In this document: positions 43,868 through 55,354 of the stretch, one piece after another
How positions within the stretch are numbered: position 1 is the first letter of the stretch
How the letters are laid out: each line of letters begins with the position of its first letter
DNA from: Undaria pinnatifida
Taxonomy: Eukaryota > Sar > Phaeophyceae > Laminariales > Alariaceae
Assembly (NCBI GenBank): GCA_012845835.1
Contig: JABAKD010000021.1
Coordinates: 11,271,199 to 11,335,198, forward strand
Length of the DNA stretch: 64,000 bases
Direction of reading: 5' to 3'
Translations under genes and position numbers: made by a program
Notes under the pieces: generated by a model
What the model saw: the letters and a program-made list of their open reading frames with translations, nothing else
Told to the model about the DNA's origin: nothing
Database searches by the model: none

Positions 43868-44827
43868 TTTTTTGGCTCACAGTCTGTTTCTCACAAATTG
43901 TCTATCTTGTCTGTTTGGTCTTGTCTGACCTCAGGTTGGGTCCCGCAAGCTTCTCGAACAATAATAGTCTATACTCTCTTTGCGACACGCAGACAGAAGC
44001 CCGGGTCTGACCTGAGCTTCTCGAAAAACGTGTTATTTGTTTCGCCCTCGAGTGTGTGATCCGTGTGATACGTACGGGCTTCCGTTGCTTGACAATTGTG
44101 CGTCACTGGTCCCAGCCCAACGTGTTGCCGCGCTTGAAATATCAACCAACAAATGAATATATCAACCAAAAATAAATGTCGTCGCGCTCTGTTTCAGTTG
44201 AGAGCGTCCTGGAAGCATCATTTACCCTTTTTTGCTATCCTTCGTACCTTGGTACGTACGAGGAACAAATCATAAATTGTCGAACTCACGGCTGACGTCC
44301 TTGAAAATTAGTTATGAAATCATAAATTATACTTCGAAGTACCTGGTAGTACGTACGAGGAACAACAAGGCGTATCGTCGTGCATGAGGGATTTTGATTT
44401 GATTTTTCACTCTCCTCCTGATAGGCCTGGATATAAATCCTCCTCCCGATCCTCTGCCCTGTCTTCTCTTGATGCCACACCTATACTACTACTTACTGGT
44501 CGCGGTGCATCAATTCGTCTTCATTGTTTTGTGAGTACGTAGAGTGTAGAGCGCGAGTGCGCGTCCTCGAGTGTGTGCCTTTTACTTTCTTGCTCTTTGG
44601 TTGGCAAAGAGAGCGCTGAATTTCATAAATTTGTCTTCTTCCTGTTGTGTGTGTGAGATGAGAGACAGGTTTTGCGGGGGAGCTTCTACATTTTTGTAAA
44701 CTCAATCCCGGCTCGGCGGGACATGAAGCGTCACATTATTTGACATTTCTAACTTTTTACCCCCCGTGATGTCATGAGGGGGCATTTCAACCGGCATTTT
44801 GTATTTTGTAACTGGTATGATATGGTT
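43868..44827. other. No recognised feature
   Basis: Flank of the young LTR element. Short unsupported frames only. A family B-like word (GTCGAACTCACGGCTGACGTCC) is at ~44279, and a repeated CCTGG..GTACGTACGAGGAACAA word at ~44250 and ~44340. Confidence 0.4.
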
Positions 44828-44858
44828 GGGGTTAGGGCTAGGGCTAGGGTTAGTTAGG
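44828..44858 (+). repeat. Short telomere-like array
   Basis: GGTTAGGGCTAGGGCTAGGG followed by TTAGTTAGG: four TTAGGG-like units. Too short for a telomere; perhaps an interstitial relic. Confidence 0.5.
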
Positions 44859-44940
44859 CGTGATTGAAAAGACACACAATAAATTTGGACTGACTCCTTG
44901 ATCGAGGGTCGGTTGAGGTACGCACCATCATGACAAGCAT

Positions 44941-45340
<400 letters not shown>

Positions 45341-45639
45341 TCAGGTGTGCATGTATTATGTACTTGGTATGTGTATACATATGTTCAGCGTAAGTTAGCG
45401 TAAGAAGGTCTACAACATTGTTATATATAGTAGGACTACACTTTTTTTTTTCGCCCTCATCTACTTTCCAGCTTCTGGGCAAGAACCGGTTCTTGCCTTC
45501 AATTTCTACAATTCTTATCGCGCATAGGGTTCATCAATCCCACTGCTCGTCGATTTTTCATCGTGTGTACCTTGAAAAACTCTGCCCTTCCCTCGCCGTT
45601 TATTCGAATTACAGGATTCATTTGATACACTGATGCATT

Positions 45640-47440
45640 TTGTTCCACAGCTATAAGATTTTGTCCCCCACAGAAGCGGGGTTTATAGTTTCCGCGCACA
45701 GACTGACTAGCATCACCCTGTTGACCCTGATAGCTACACTTTAGTTGCAAAGGGAGTCGCCGACCTATATCCTTAATGAGGACACACAACCCGTAATACG
45801 CGCGAATGGAGTATCACACACAGCTTGCAAAGATGATTTTCGACAAAATCTTCGATATCACAGCTGGAGTGTATTTTCATTTTTATTTATATATATATAA
45901 AAATACACTCCATCCATGACCAGCTGTGATATCGAAGATTTTGTCGAAGCTCAAATAATGAAAATGAAAATACACTCCAGCTGTGAGATCAAAGATTTCG
46001 TCGAAAGTCATCTTTGCAAGCTGTGTGTGATACTCCGATCGCGCGTATTACGGGTCGTGTGTCCTCATTAAGGATATAGGTCGGCGACTCTCCTTACAAC
46101 TACATACAGTGTAGCTATCAGGGTCAACAGGGTGATTTTAGTCAGTCTGTGCGCGGAAACTATAAAATCCGTTTCTGAGGGGGACAAAATATGACAGCTG
46201 TGGAAGGAAATCCATCCGTTTATCAAGCGAATCCTGTAAGTCGAATGAGCGGTGAGGGGAGGGCGGAGTTTTGAAGGACGTGGGGGCCTGCTTTTGATCA
46301 AAAGGGAGCGGGGCTGAAGGGAGGGGGACGGGGGGGGGGGACGGGGGGGCGGGGCGCACGGGCGGGCAATTTGTGCGCGTGAGCTATAAATCCTTCAAGG
46401 GGAGAAATCTGACGGTTTTGGGAAGAAAAAAAAGAAAAAAAAGAAAAAAGGCACCAGTTTATCATGGGGGGGGGGGCTGGGCCGGCGTGGGGGCGGGTGG
46501 GGCAGCTTAATCTGTGCGTGGAAACTATACATTCTTTTAAGGGACGGTTTTGGAAAGAATGCATCAGTTTATCATGTATATTCTGGGGTAAGTCGTACAA
46601 TCAGAGAGTAGAGGGCGGAGTGTTCGAGGGGGTGGGGGTGGGATGGAGTGGAGGGTTGGGGAGGTGGGGGGTGGGGGCGGGGGTGGGGGGGGGTGAGGAG
46701 GGAAGGGCTTTAGGTGGCATAGATATAGGGGTTTGTTATACGTGTGGTGCTACGTCTAGGCGATGGTGCGGGTGGTGGGGAAGGAGGGGGCGTTCGGGGC
46801 GGGGGGGGGGGGGGGGGGGGGGGGTGAAGCAGCGGCATGGATGGCTCTAGAAAGATAATGAGGTGATGTCCAGTGTGTGAAGTGCTTATTAATCTGGCGG
46901 ATTTCGATATTTGGTGGGGCGTTTGAGCAAGGGAGAGCGAGAAGGGGGGGGGGGAGAGGATTTTTTAGGAGGTTTAGGTCACATATAATATTCAAATACA
47001 CTCCGGCTGTGAAATCAAAGATATGTAGGGGCTTGTTAAACGCGTGGTGCTAGGTCTCCTAGGCGATCGTGCGGGTGGTGGGAAAAGAGGGGCGTTGGAG
47101 GGGGGGGTTGAGGGGGGTGGGGGGAAAGAATGAAAACTACGTCATGGATGGTCAGAAAGATAATAACGTGATATCAACTGCGTAGAGCTGTTTATTACTC
47201 TGGCTGATTTCGATTGGAAGTGGGGCGTTTGAACAAACTAGGCGGAAAAGAAGAAAAAAAAAATGGGCGGGGGGGGGGGATCGGGGGAGGGGGGGGGGGG
47301 GGGGTTGAACAAGAGGGATCGGGGGAAGGGGCGGGGGGCGGGACATTTCAATATGTGCGCGGAAACTATAAATCCTTAAAGAGGACAAATCTGACGATTG
47401 TAGCAAGAAGACACCACTTTATACCATCTGCCTGGTAATG
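45640..47440. repeat. Large inverted pair of family B, right copy with three G-rich segments
   Basis: 45640-45893 is family B on the minus strand. 45895-46290 is family B on the plus strand. Their TACACTCCAGCTGTGA ends meet around a TATATATA centre. The plus copy runs on into G-rich segments with repeated GGAAACTATA..TC motifs (46140, 46380, 46518, 47360) and two copies of the 'ggcgatggtgcgggtggtggg' block (46757, 47063). No coding frame. Confidence 0.75.
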
Positions 47441-47569
47441 TTTACTATTCTAGAAGGTTTAATGTTTGATGTAGTATTCAACTCAGTGTTTAGGTGTAGT
47501 GAATAACGTGTAAAATCTTCAAAAGTTGTTGTACATGGATCGAAAGCTATTAATAGAATATTTGTAGGT

Positions 47570-47780
47570 ACCATTAGTTTCTGACATCGCTTAATATAAG
47601 AAAGAGATACGTATTTCCAAATACAACAGGCGAGGTGATGTGGTCATGCACTGTCACCGCCATCATGTAGCTACCATTATTTTCTGACATCGCTAATTAT
47701 AAGAACGAGATACGTATTGACAAATACAACATGCGAGGTAATGTGGTCATGCACACTGTCACCGCCATTGAGCACTAGAG
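47570..47780 (+). repeat. ~107-bp tandem duplication
   Basis: Two units starting TACCATTA.TTTCTGACATCGC and ending TGTCACCGCCAT, at ~47570 and ~47680. Confidence 0.88.
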
Positions 47781-48360
47781 AGGGAGAAATGCGAATCGTC
47801 ACTGTTTTTAAGGAACGCTTGGTGTACACACGCTCCATTACGTTACCTCGTTAGTCATATTTCGCTTGGCATAGGTTGGGAGGCGATCATGCAGACGGTA
47901 TATCCCTACGTACTGGGTTGGTACGGTGGTTTACCGCAATTTTAACATATCTACCTGTGCTTCCTTTTCAACTTATTATTGTCTCAAATGTACGATTTCA
48001 CGCCCATGATTTTTACCTTGCCGATGTGGGGCTCTGAGGTCGCCAATTCTAAGACAGAGATACATCTTACAAATACAGCAGGCGAGGTGGGCATGCGATG
48101 TCATATACCAGGTATACGCGATGTCACCACTCACTATTGAACGCGAGGGTGACTTTACCTCGTTAGGCATATGCTACTGCGTTTCGTTGAGGTTGTCTCA
48201 CGTGGGCATGCGATGTCACCACTATTGAACGCGAGGGTGACTTTACTTCGTTAGGCATATGCTACTGCGTTTGGTATGGTAGAGGTTGTCAGGCAATCAT
48301 GTAAACGGATGGAGGCAAGAAATACCCTGCGTAATAGGTTGGTCGTGTGGTTTACCGCAG
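47781..48360 (+). repeat. Further diverged units of the same repeat
   Basis: Blocks with GCATGCGATGTCA, ACTATTGAACGCGAGGGTGA and TTAGGCATATGCTACTGCGT occur at ~48092 and ~48205. A 'gtggtttaccgca' block occurs at ~47925 and ~48347. The first unit carries a 14-bp TATACCAGGTATAC insert flanked by 9-bp duplications (48095-48126). Confidence 0.7.
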
Positions 48361-48587
48361 TGTTAACATACCTGCCTGTACTTGTTTTGCACATTATTAC
48401 CATATTATAGTGTACGATTACACGTCCTGTTTTCTCCCCACTGTCGTCGAAGATGTGGTCCTGTAGATGTCGCGTCCATGTCTGGTGCTCTTGTTAGTGG
48501 TGCTCATGAAAACATGCCATAACGTGTAGTAGATGATCGCTGAGTGGTGTTCCTTTCCTTTACATCAAGCCGGGTAGTATAATATAT

Positions 48588-49797
48588 CGGGGAATCCAAC
48601 GTAACGTAGACGAATCTCGAGGCGCGGCCGTGGCCAGTTGACTTCCAAGCCGCCACCACTCCTCGATTATTCTTCATTTTTTTTTAGTTATGAGTTTTGA
48701 GTCTTTGTCTGTGGGTTGTTTGTAGTGTCCTGAGAGACTTCGTTGGGTTTTGGGGCGGTTCTTCCATTAATTTTTCTTTCTGTCCTGCCAAACCCCCTGC
48801 TCAATGCCGGGTCAGGGTTCGGGTAAAACGCCGCTATCTGAGGCGCAGGGCTGTCGCCTTTTCGTCATTGCTCAATTGCGCCCTGCCGACGCCCTCCTCA
48901 GCCCAGAACCGGGGGGCGACCAGGGTACCCTGTTCGCGCGTAACGCGGTACAGGGCTATGCACGGGTCTGTGTGCCATTTTTTATCTTTTATGTGTTGTA
49001 TTTGTTCTACTTTGTTTTTTTCGTCTAAACACTTCCTCCCCTAGCGGGGCTGTAGGTGTTGCCACCTTCCATCCCGGGTATTTGTCGTTTCCTCGTCTAA
49101 CCCCCCGCCTTGCCGATGGCCCGCGGGAGGTTTTTCGCATGACTTTCTCCCTTGCGTTAGCGCCTGTGTTCCCCTCCATATCGACGAGGGCTCGCCTCGC
49201 CATAGTACCTTTTCTGTGGTTGGTTTACCGTAGAGCCTTTCCTGCCCCCCCCGCCACACCGGCGGCATGCGGCAGATTCTAGAGCCTTTTCTGCCCCCCC
49301 CGCCACACCGGCGGCATGCGGCAGGTTTTTGATGAGTGACTATTGCCTTGCTCTAGGGTCTGCGTTTCTTTCTAATGCTTTTCTTCGCGTGTTCCTGGCT
49401 CCATAGCCAGACGGTTAGAGGTGTGGGAGTGGGGTTTGAGAAGCCGCATCTTCGACTCATGGTCTAGTTCGTAGAACCGGAGTTTCCCCGAATCTCCCAT
49501 ATTTCTGCATATGCGACTCATCAGGGTGGGCTAGTGTTAAGATACGGCCTCGAAAGGCCTGTGAGTATCCGAATTTGAGACCATTTGGATGGGTTTCGTA
49601 TGATAAGGTTGGCGTTTTATATTCGGGAAAGTTAGGAAGTAGATCGGAGGCGATCTCAGAAGCTATCCCGGGCTCTGGTGGAAACGAATAAAGCTACATC
49701 TCTATGAAGGGAACGAAAGTGAGGACTCTCCGAGGACCTGCTCATTTGGCAGACCTGCAGGGGGCACTCTGTGTCCCCCACCTTTAATTTAACACCA
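48588..49797 (+). repeat. Family A copy 4, longest, with polyprotein stop
   Basis: It starts in the last codons of the NADAR-element polyprotein (GIQRNVDESRG, stop at ~48640) and continues through the whole 3' region to the terminal hairpin GGGGGCACTCTGTGTCCCCC (~49769). It contains a tandem pair of a ~47-bp unit (GCCACACCGGCGGCATGCGG, 49245-49325) and a Pol III box A-like word TAGCCAGACGGTTAGA (49405) with a weak box B-like TCTTCGACTC (~49450). Confidence 0.8.
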
Positions 49798-49904
49798 ACG
49801 CAACCGCTTGCTTGAAAAGCATTTTTTTCAAGATATTAACCTGGTACCAGGGGACATACCACAGAACACAGAACCTTCTTCTTCTGGTTGTCCTGCGTTA
49901 TATT

Positions 49905-50205
49905 ACAAATCACCGGTTATTCGACTTACAGGATTCACTTGATAAACGGATACGTTTCCCTCCACAGCTGTCAGATTTTGTCCCCCTCAGAAACGGGTTT
50001 TATAGTTTCCGCGCACAGACTGACTAACATCACCCTGTTGACCCTGATAGCTACACTGTAGTTGTAAGGGGAGTCGCCGACCTATATCCTTAATGAGGAC
50101 ACACAACTCGTAATACGCGCGATCGGAGTATCACACACAGCTTGCAAAGATGAGTTTCGACGAAATCTTCGATCTCACAGCTTGAGTGTATTTTCAATTT
50201 TTATA
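49905..50205 (-). repeat. Family B copy, minus strand
   Basis: Reverse complement of family B from GACAGCTG..GGGGACAAAATCTG (near 49985) to GATCTCACAGCTTGAGTGTA (near 50190). Confidence 0.82.
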
Positions 50206-50354
50206 ATAAACCCCACTGATCTTCTTCTCAGTGGAAACGTGTGGCATGAGCTAGAACATTGCCCTAGAGGGAGAGTAGTCCACGGCCCCTGTGCTTCCGT
50301 TACACCTCAGCTTACTGGGTCTTCTTTATAGTTTTGCCTTTCGACCAATGGTCC

Positions 50355-50808
50355 CACATTTTCTTTCTTTCCTTTCTTTCCTTTTTCGTTTTCTATTTTC
50401 GCTTTCTTCTCTTTTCTTTCCTTTCCTTTCTCTTCTTTTTTTGTTCTTTGTTCCTTTTTTCCATTTGACTTGCGTCTGTCGTGCGTATTCGTAGTGATAG
50501 GTACTACGTGTAATATTTACGTTGTAGTTTTTCTTGGGTGGCAAGCGGTATAGTCGGTTTTTCCAGGCGCGAGTAGTGAGACGTATGCACCGGTATGGAC
50601 CTGGCACATCGTAGACTGACTCCCGATTTCAATTTTATATGTTTCTGGTGTGGAGGCATGAATTGCGTCAGCTGTGGTATATGCGTGTACCACCTTGGGT
50701 TGTTTGAGTTTTTCCCTGGGGTATTCCTCAGCTCCAGAGTGACTGGAGCCTGTCCTGTGACCACGGACTTGATTATGCAAGTTAAAGTGAAAACAACAAC
50801 AACAACGT
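50355..50808 (+). mobile_element. LINE 3' end, 5'-truncated, AAC-tailed
   Basis: Pyrimidine-rich tract, then GTGATAGGTACTACGTGTAA, CAGGCGCGAGTAGTGAGACG, GGACCTGGCACATCGTA and GACCACGGACTTGATTATGC, ending in GAAAACAACAACAACAAC (50790-50808). It is colinear with the LINE 3' ends at 61.85-62.35 kb and 63.6-64 kb. Confidence 0.8.
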
Positions 50809-51484
50809 CAGTCTTCCAGGTCCAACCTTGCGGACCCTGACATTATTTTAGGCAGTGTTCTTCGTTTTTTCTCGTTTCAGGCTCTTTCTTTCTCTTCTGG
50901 CTTTCGACCAATGGCCCGACGCTTGCGTACTTTTTTTTCGCGTCTTGGTTGTTTCTCTTTCACCATCCAACTGATGGCCCCACGTCAGCTGTCCATGTCC
51001 AACGTAGCGGACTCTGACGTTCGTTTAGGCAGTGTCCCTTGCTTTCTCCCTTACCTTTCGGCAAATAGACCGACCGCCCGCCCCTTCGGCACCACGCTTC
51101 AGGCCGTAAACTCGTCTGGCCTTCACAGCGTAACACGTGTTCCCTTCTTCTCTTGTTACTTGGTTTCCGCGTCTATACCTTCCTCTTTGGCTCCCTTCGC
51201 ATCCTTGCGCTCAGTGGCCGCGCCCTTCGCGTTTCCGTAGGCCGATTGCTACTGGTATACCGTAGGTACATACCCTTTCTCGAGCTCTCACGGTCGTGAG
51301 CTCCATCAAAGGGTTGTATATCTTGCAATGAGGCATTTAAGCCTCATAATCACGAGGTGTGGGGGAATCTATAGCCTCATTTTCGTTTGTTTCGAATAGC
51401 CACATCTTCGATCCTCTTCCCAATTCTGGATGTTGTTGTTGACATCCTTTGATTGCCAGGTGGTCTGCACCTACGACTATTCAG
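50809..51484. other. Unassigned, short duplicated words
   Basis: A block with 'tccaacgtagcggactctgacgtt' (~50999) resembles 'tccaaccttgcggaccctgaca' (~50821). A 109-codon frame (50911-51240) shows no motif. Confidence 0.4.
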
Positions 51485-52340
51485 GGTGGCCAAAAAAACG
51501 CCGCTATCTGAGGCGCAGGGCTGTCGCCTTTTCGTCATTGTTCAATTTCGCCCTTCCGACGCCCCCCTCAGTCCAGAGCCGGGAGGCGACCAGTGCACGG
51601 GTCTGTGTGTCTTCTTTTATGTTTTGTGTGTTGTATTCGTTTTGCTTTGTTTTCTTTCGTCTAAACACTTCCTCCCCTAGCGGGGCTGTAGGTGTTGACA
51701 CCTTCCATCCCGGGTATTCGTCGTTTCCTCGTCTAACCCCCCGCCTTGCCGATGGCCCGCGGGAGGTTTTTTGCATGACTTCTCCCTTGTGTTAGCGCCT
51801 GTGTTCCCCTCCATATCGACGAGGGCTCGCCTCGCCATAGTACCTTTTCTGTGGTTGGTTTACCGTAGAGCCTTTCCTGCCCCCCCCGCCACACCGGCGG
51901 CATGCGGCAGATTCTAGAGCCTTTTCTGCCCCCCCCGCCACACCGGCGGCATGCGGCAGGTTTTTGATGAATGACTATTGCCTTGCTCTAGGTTCTGCAT
52001 TTCTTTCTACTGCTTTTCTTCGCGTGTTCCTGGCTCCATAGCCAGACGGTTAGAGGTGTGGGAGTGGGGTTTGAGAAGCCGCATCTTCGACTCATGGTCT
52101 AGTTCGTAGAACCGGAGTTTCCCCGAACCTCCCATATTTCTGCATATGCGACTCATCAGGGTGGGCTAGTGTTGAGATACAGCCTCGAAAGGCCTGTAGG
52201 TATCCGAATTTGAGATCATTTGGATGGGTTTCGTATGATAAGGTTGTCGGTTTATATTCGGGAAAGTTAGGAAGTAGATCGGAGGCACGCGCCTCCGATC
52301 TCAGAAGCTATCCCGGGCTCTGGTGGAAACGAATAAATGT
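51485..52340 (+). repeat. Family A copy 5, left of the uS2 fragment
   Basis: Colinear with 48820-49710, including the doubled GCCACACCGGCGGCATGCGG unit and the box A-like word near 52035. It breaks off after TGGTGGAAACGAATAAA, before the terminal hairpin, and the uS2 3' flank follows. Confidence 0.8.
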
Positions 52341-52622
52341 TAAGATACGGCCTCGATATATCCTTCTCTCAACGACCGACCCGTCACGGCTCCCCCCGCG
52401 ACTCTTCAAAGAGCCTCGCGGCGCTTCACCCCGAGGACAGCGTCTCAAAGCAGCATACGGAGGCAAACAGGGGGAGGGCGTCACCTAGGGCTCTCTACTC
52501 CCCCCCAATTTAGAGACAGCAACACCCAGGGCTCTTTCCCCCACTTCGTCCGCAGCTACCCCCCACCCTCAACCGTTGCACAACGCCAACGCCCGCAAAC
52601 GATCAAGAGCTCTCAGCAGCGT

Positions 52623-53275
52623 CTACCATCCTCCGTCACCCTGGGCGGCACCTCCACCACCCCAGCCACCTCCCTGAGGAGCGGCAGCAGCGGCAGGCTG
52701 CTGAGGCGCAGCGTTCCAGCCTCCACCAGCAGGGTCAACCGCTACGGGCATCACCTCCTGCACCGGCTGCTGCTCGATGGCAGGCTCCGCAGGAGCCGGG
52801 GCCGCGTCCCAGCCACCACCCAGCGGAACAGCCTGCGCGGGGGGTGCTTGGTACTCAACAGGCACGGCAGCAGCGGCCGAAGGGTCGGCAGCGTTGAAGC
52901 CTTCCATCGGGGTGGGGGCGGCGCCGGCCGCCATGGGCTCGGCTCCCCATCCCGGGGCGGCGACCGCGGCAGGGTCTTGGAAGGGGGCCTGGGCCTCCTC
53001 CGCCTTCTCGAGCTCTTCGGGCTCGCGGTAGAAGAATAGGTCCACGGGGACGTCCCACGCGGTCGTGCGGTCGACGCTGCCGCGCATGCGGAGCACCTCC
53101 CTGGCAAGGAGCCAGTAGAGGAGGCCGATCGACAGCTTGCCCTTGTTGTTCGACGGGATGGCCACGTCCACGTTCTGCAGCGGCGAGTCGCTGTCGCAGA
53201 ACGCAATCACAGGCACATTCACGTACGAGGCCTCCTTCACGGCCTGTGCGTCAGGGCGGGGGTTACCCATATACC
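52623..53275 (-). CDS. RPSA: Ribosomal protein uS2 (RPSA / 40S SA), C-terminal half only
   Basis: A 216-codon minus-strand frame matching the second half of eukaryotic uS2, a core protein of the small ribosomal subunit. Family blocks are clear: [57 protein letters not shown] and the [15 protein letters not shown] segment. A low-complexity Ala/Pro/Gly tail with several GGGW motifs ends in GDGGW, as cytosolic uS2 tails often end in W. There is no stop or frameshift. The N-terminal ~110-120 residues are missing: the frame closes upstream near 53318 and no earlier exon is visible on this strand up to 64 kb. A TAG at 53278-53276 could be a splice acceptor, making this the last exon; if so, the intron exceeds 10 kb or the gene is truncated. 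It lies between two family A copies. Likely a displaced or captured gene fragment; a true last exon is possible. Confidence 0.85.
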
Positions 53276-53504
53276 CTACGGTCAGACTGGGCGCTGCTCT
53301 TATGTTGCGGTTATGATGATTGGTACCTTATTACTGCTGTACTCCTCCTTTACGGCTAGTTGACGTGGCTGCTACCATCACTGAGGCTGGACAGAGTCAA
53401 GGCCCATATTGTTGCTGTTTGCTGAAACACAGATATACCGCTCCTTGGAGCAGGAACACCACAACAATTTATCTGTCTCCATAGCTTCTTCACCGTAGGG
53501 TCTG
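53276..53504. other. Upstream flank of the uS2 fragment
   Basis: No uS2 N-terminal coding and no other motif. Either an intron end or unrelated flank. Confidence 0.4.
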
Positions 53505-54050
53505 CTTTTCTTTCTACTGCTTTTCTTCGCGTGTTCCTGGCTCCGTAGCCAGACGGTTAGAGGTGTGGGAGTGGGGTTTGAGGAGCCGCATCTTCGACTC
53601 ATGGTCTAGTTCGTAGAACCGGAGTTTCCCCGAATCTCCCATATTTCTGCATATGCGACTCATCAGGGTGGGCTAGTGTTAAGATACGGCCTCGAAAGGC
53701 CTGTGAGTATCCGAATTTGAGATCATTTGGATGGGTTTCGTATGATAAGGTTGGCGGTTTATATTCGGGGAAGTTAGGAATTAGATCGGAGGCACGCGCC
53801 TCCGATCTCAGAAGCTATCCCGGGCTCTGGTGGAAACGAATAAAGCTACATCTCTACGAAGGAACGAAAGTGAGTACTCTCCGAGGACCTGCTCAATTGG
53901 CAGACCTGCAGGGGGCACTCTGTGTCCCCCACCTTTAATTTCACATAAAGCTACATCTCTACGAAGGAACGAAAGTGAGTACTCTCCAAGGATCTGCTCA
54001 ATTGGCAGACCTGCAGGGGGCACTCAGTGTCCCCCACCTTTAATTTAACA
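53505..54050 (+). repeat. Family A copy 6 with duplicated 3' end
   Basis: Matches the last ~430 bp of family A including the box A-like word. Its terminal ~105 bp (AAGCTACATCTCTACGAAGG to the GGGGGCACTC.GTGTCCCCC hairpin and CACCTTTAATTT) is present twice in tandem, at 53840-53943 and 53944-54048. Confidence 0.85.
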
Positions 54051-54349
54051 TAATGGAGTGCTCTCCGTAGAAGGATAGTTTATAGATTCGACGTGAAACC
54101 ATGTCATGGTTGAGGTGAAACCACGTGGTATTAGATGTCACTCACGTCAAGGCCATCATAGATGGGCGGTAATGTAGGTGACGATGATGGGACAAGCAGA
54201 ACGCCCCACATCTCACTACCTGCTCTACCTGCTCTATCCTGCGCTACCCTGCAGCCCTGTTATGTCTGTCTTCTAGTGTTCAATTTAAAGGAAACAATGT
54301 AAAAGCTTTTGAGTATATCCAGCGAGCCATGAAGAGAGACCAAACAAGG

Positions 54350-54610
54350 GCACCGGAACCCATGAGGAGCACGCTTCCCAACACCGACCAACCACGTATC
54401 CCCCACTCGGAGTACCACTACAACTAGTAGTATTACTCAGTCAGCGGGAAGAGTGTGATAGTGGTAGGTGCACGTTGCACTGATACACGCGCAAACGAAG
54501 GCACCGGAACCCATAAGGAGCACGCTTCCCAACACCGACCAACCACGCATCCCCCACTCGGAGTACCACTACATCTAGCAGTATTACTCAGACGGAAGAG
54601 TGTGATTAGT
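54350..54610 (+). repeat. ~105-bp duplication, ~150 bp apart
   Basis: CACCGGAACCCATGAGGAGC..ACTCGGAGTACCACTACA at ~54350, and again at ~54502 with few changes. Confidence 0.88.
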
Positions 54611-55354
54611 GGTCAGGGGATGCTGTGTACCGTACGTGAAATAGCGCTCGTTGCTATATAGCATCATATGTCACATACATGTGTTTGCACTTGGGGATAT
54701 TGGATAGGGTTGACCAGCCAATGCCAGTCGCTCTTGGACGCTGTACAATAAGTAATCGGTTGGCGGCAACAATTTCGGTGTATGTGGCGTACGTACGTGG
54801 TAGGGTTTTCCTTGAGTTAGTTGGAGGTAGCGTTCAACGCTTTGGTACTGTGTTTGAGGGGAACCGAAACCTTGATGTAACCCTCGTTCATCCACGTAGA
54901 AAGTAGAGCTAAATCGACAGTGTTCCCGCCTGAACCCGCCAATACTTGATGCATGTGGTCAGAAATGCATGTGTGTATGATACGTGCGGACGTTAATAGC
55001 AACAACAGACCTAGAGCCGATCCATCCAGCCAATCAGATGGCGTCCTGGGCGCGTGGCGAACGCTGAAATAGAACTGTACCCAATTTTAGAAGCACCGTT
55101 TATTGACTTGACTTTAGTTATCGCTAATAAAGAGTTAAATATCCTTGAACCCTACCCATGGTTCCAATCTGCCCAAAAGAACATAATTGGCCTGGTGGAG
55201 ACTTGCGTGCATGCTTGCGCTCGCGATGCCTGCCACCCTCGCCGCGCTCGGCGCCATCTTCCGAGCTTTCCCCGCTGTATGTCGCTGTGAGCCCCGTCTC
55301 CCGCGCGGAGAGACGCAAGCCGTGCCCTGTGGCGCTCGTTCCGATACTCGGCTG
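54611..55354. other. Flank of the Copia element, nothing recognised
   Basis: Short frames on both strands (for example 55187-55441 on +, with an Ala/Leu-rich start). The longer ones run into the LTR and are not supported. Confidence 0.4.
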
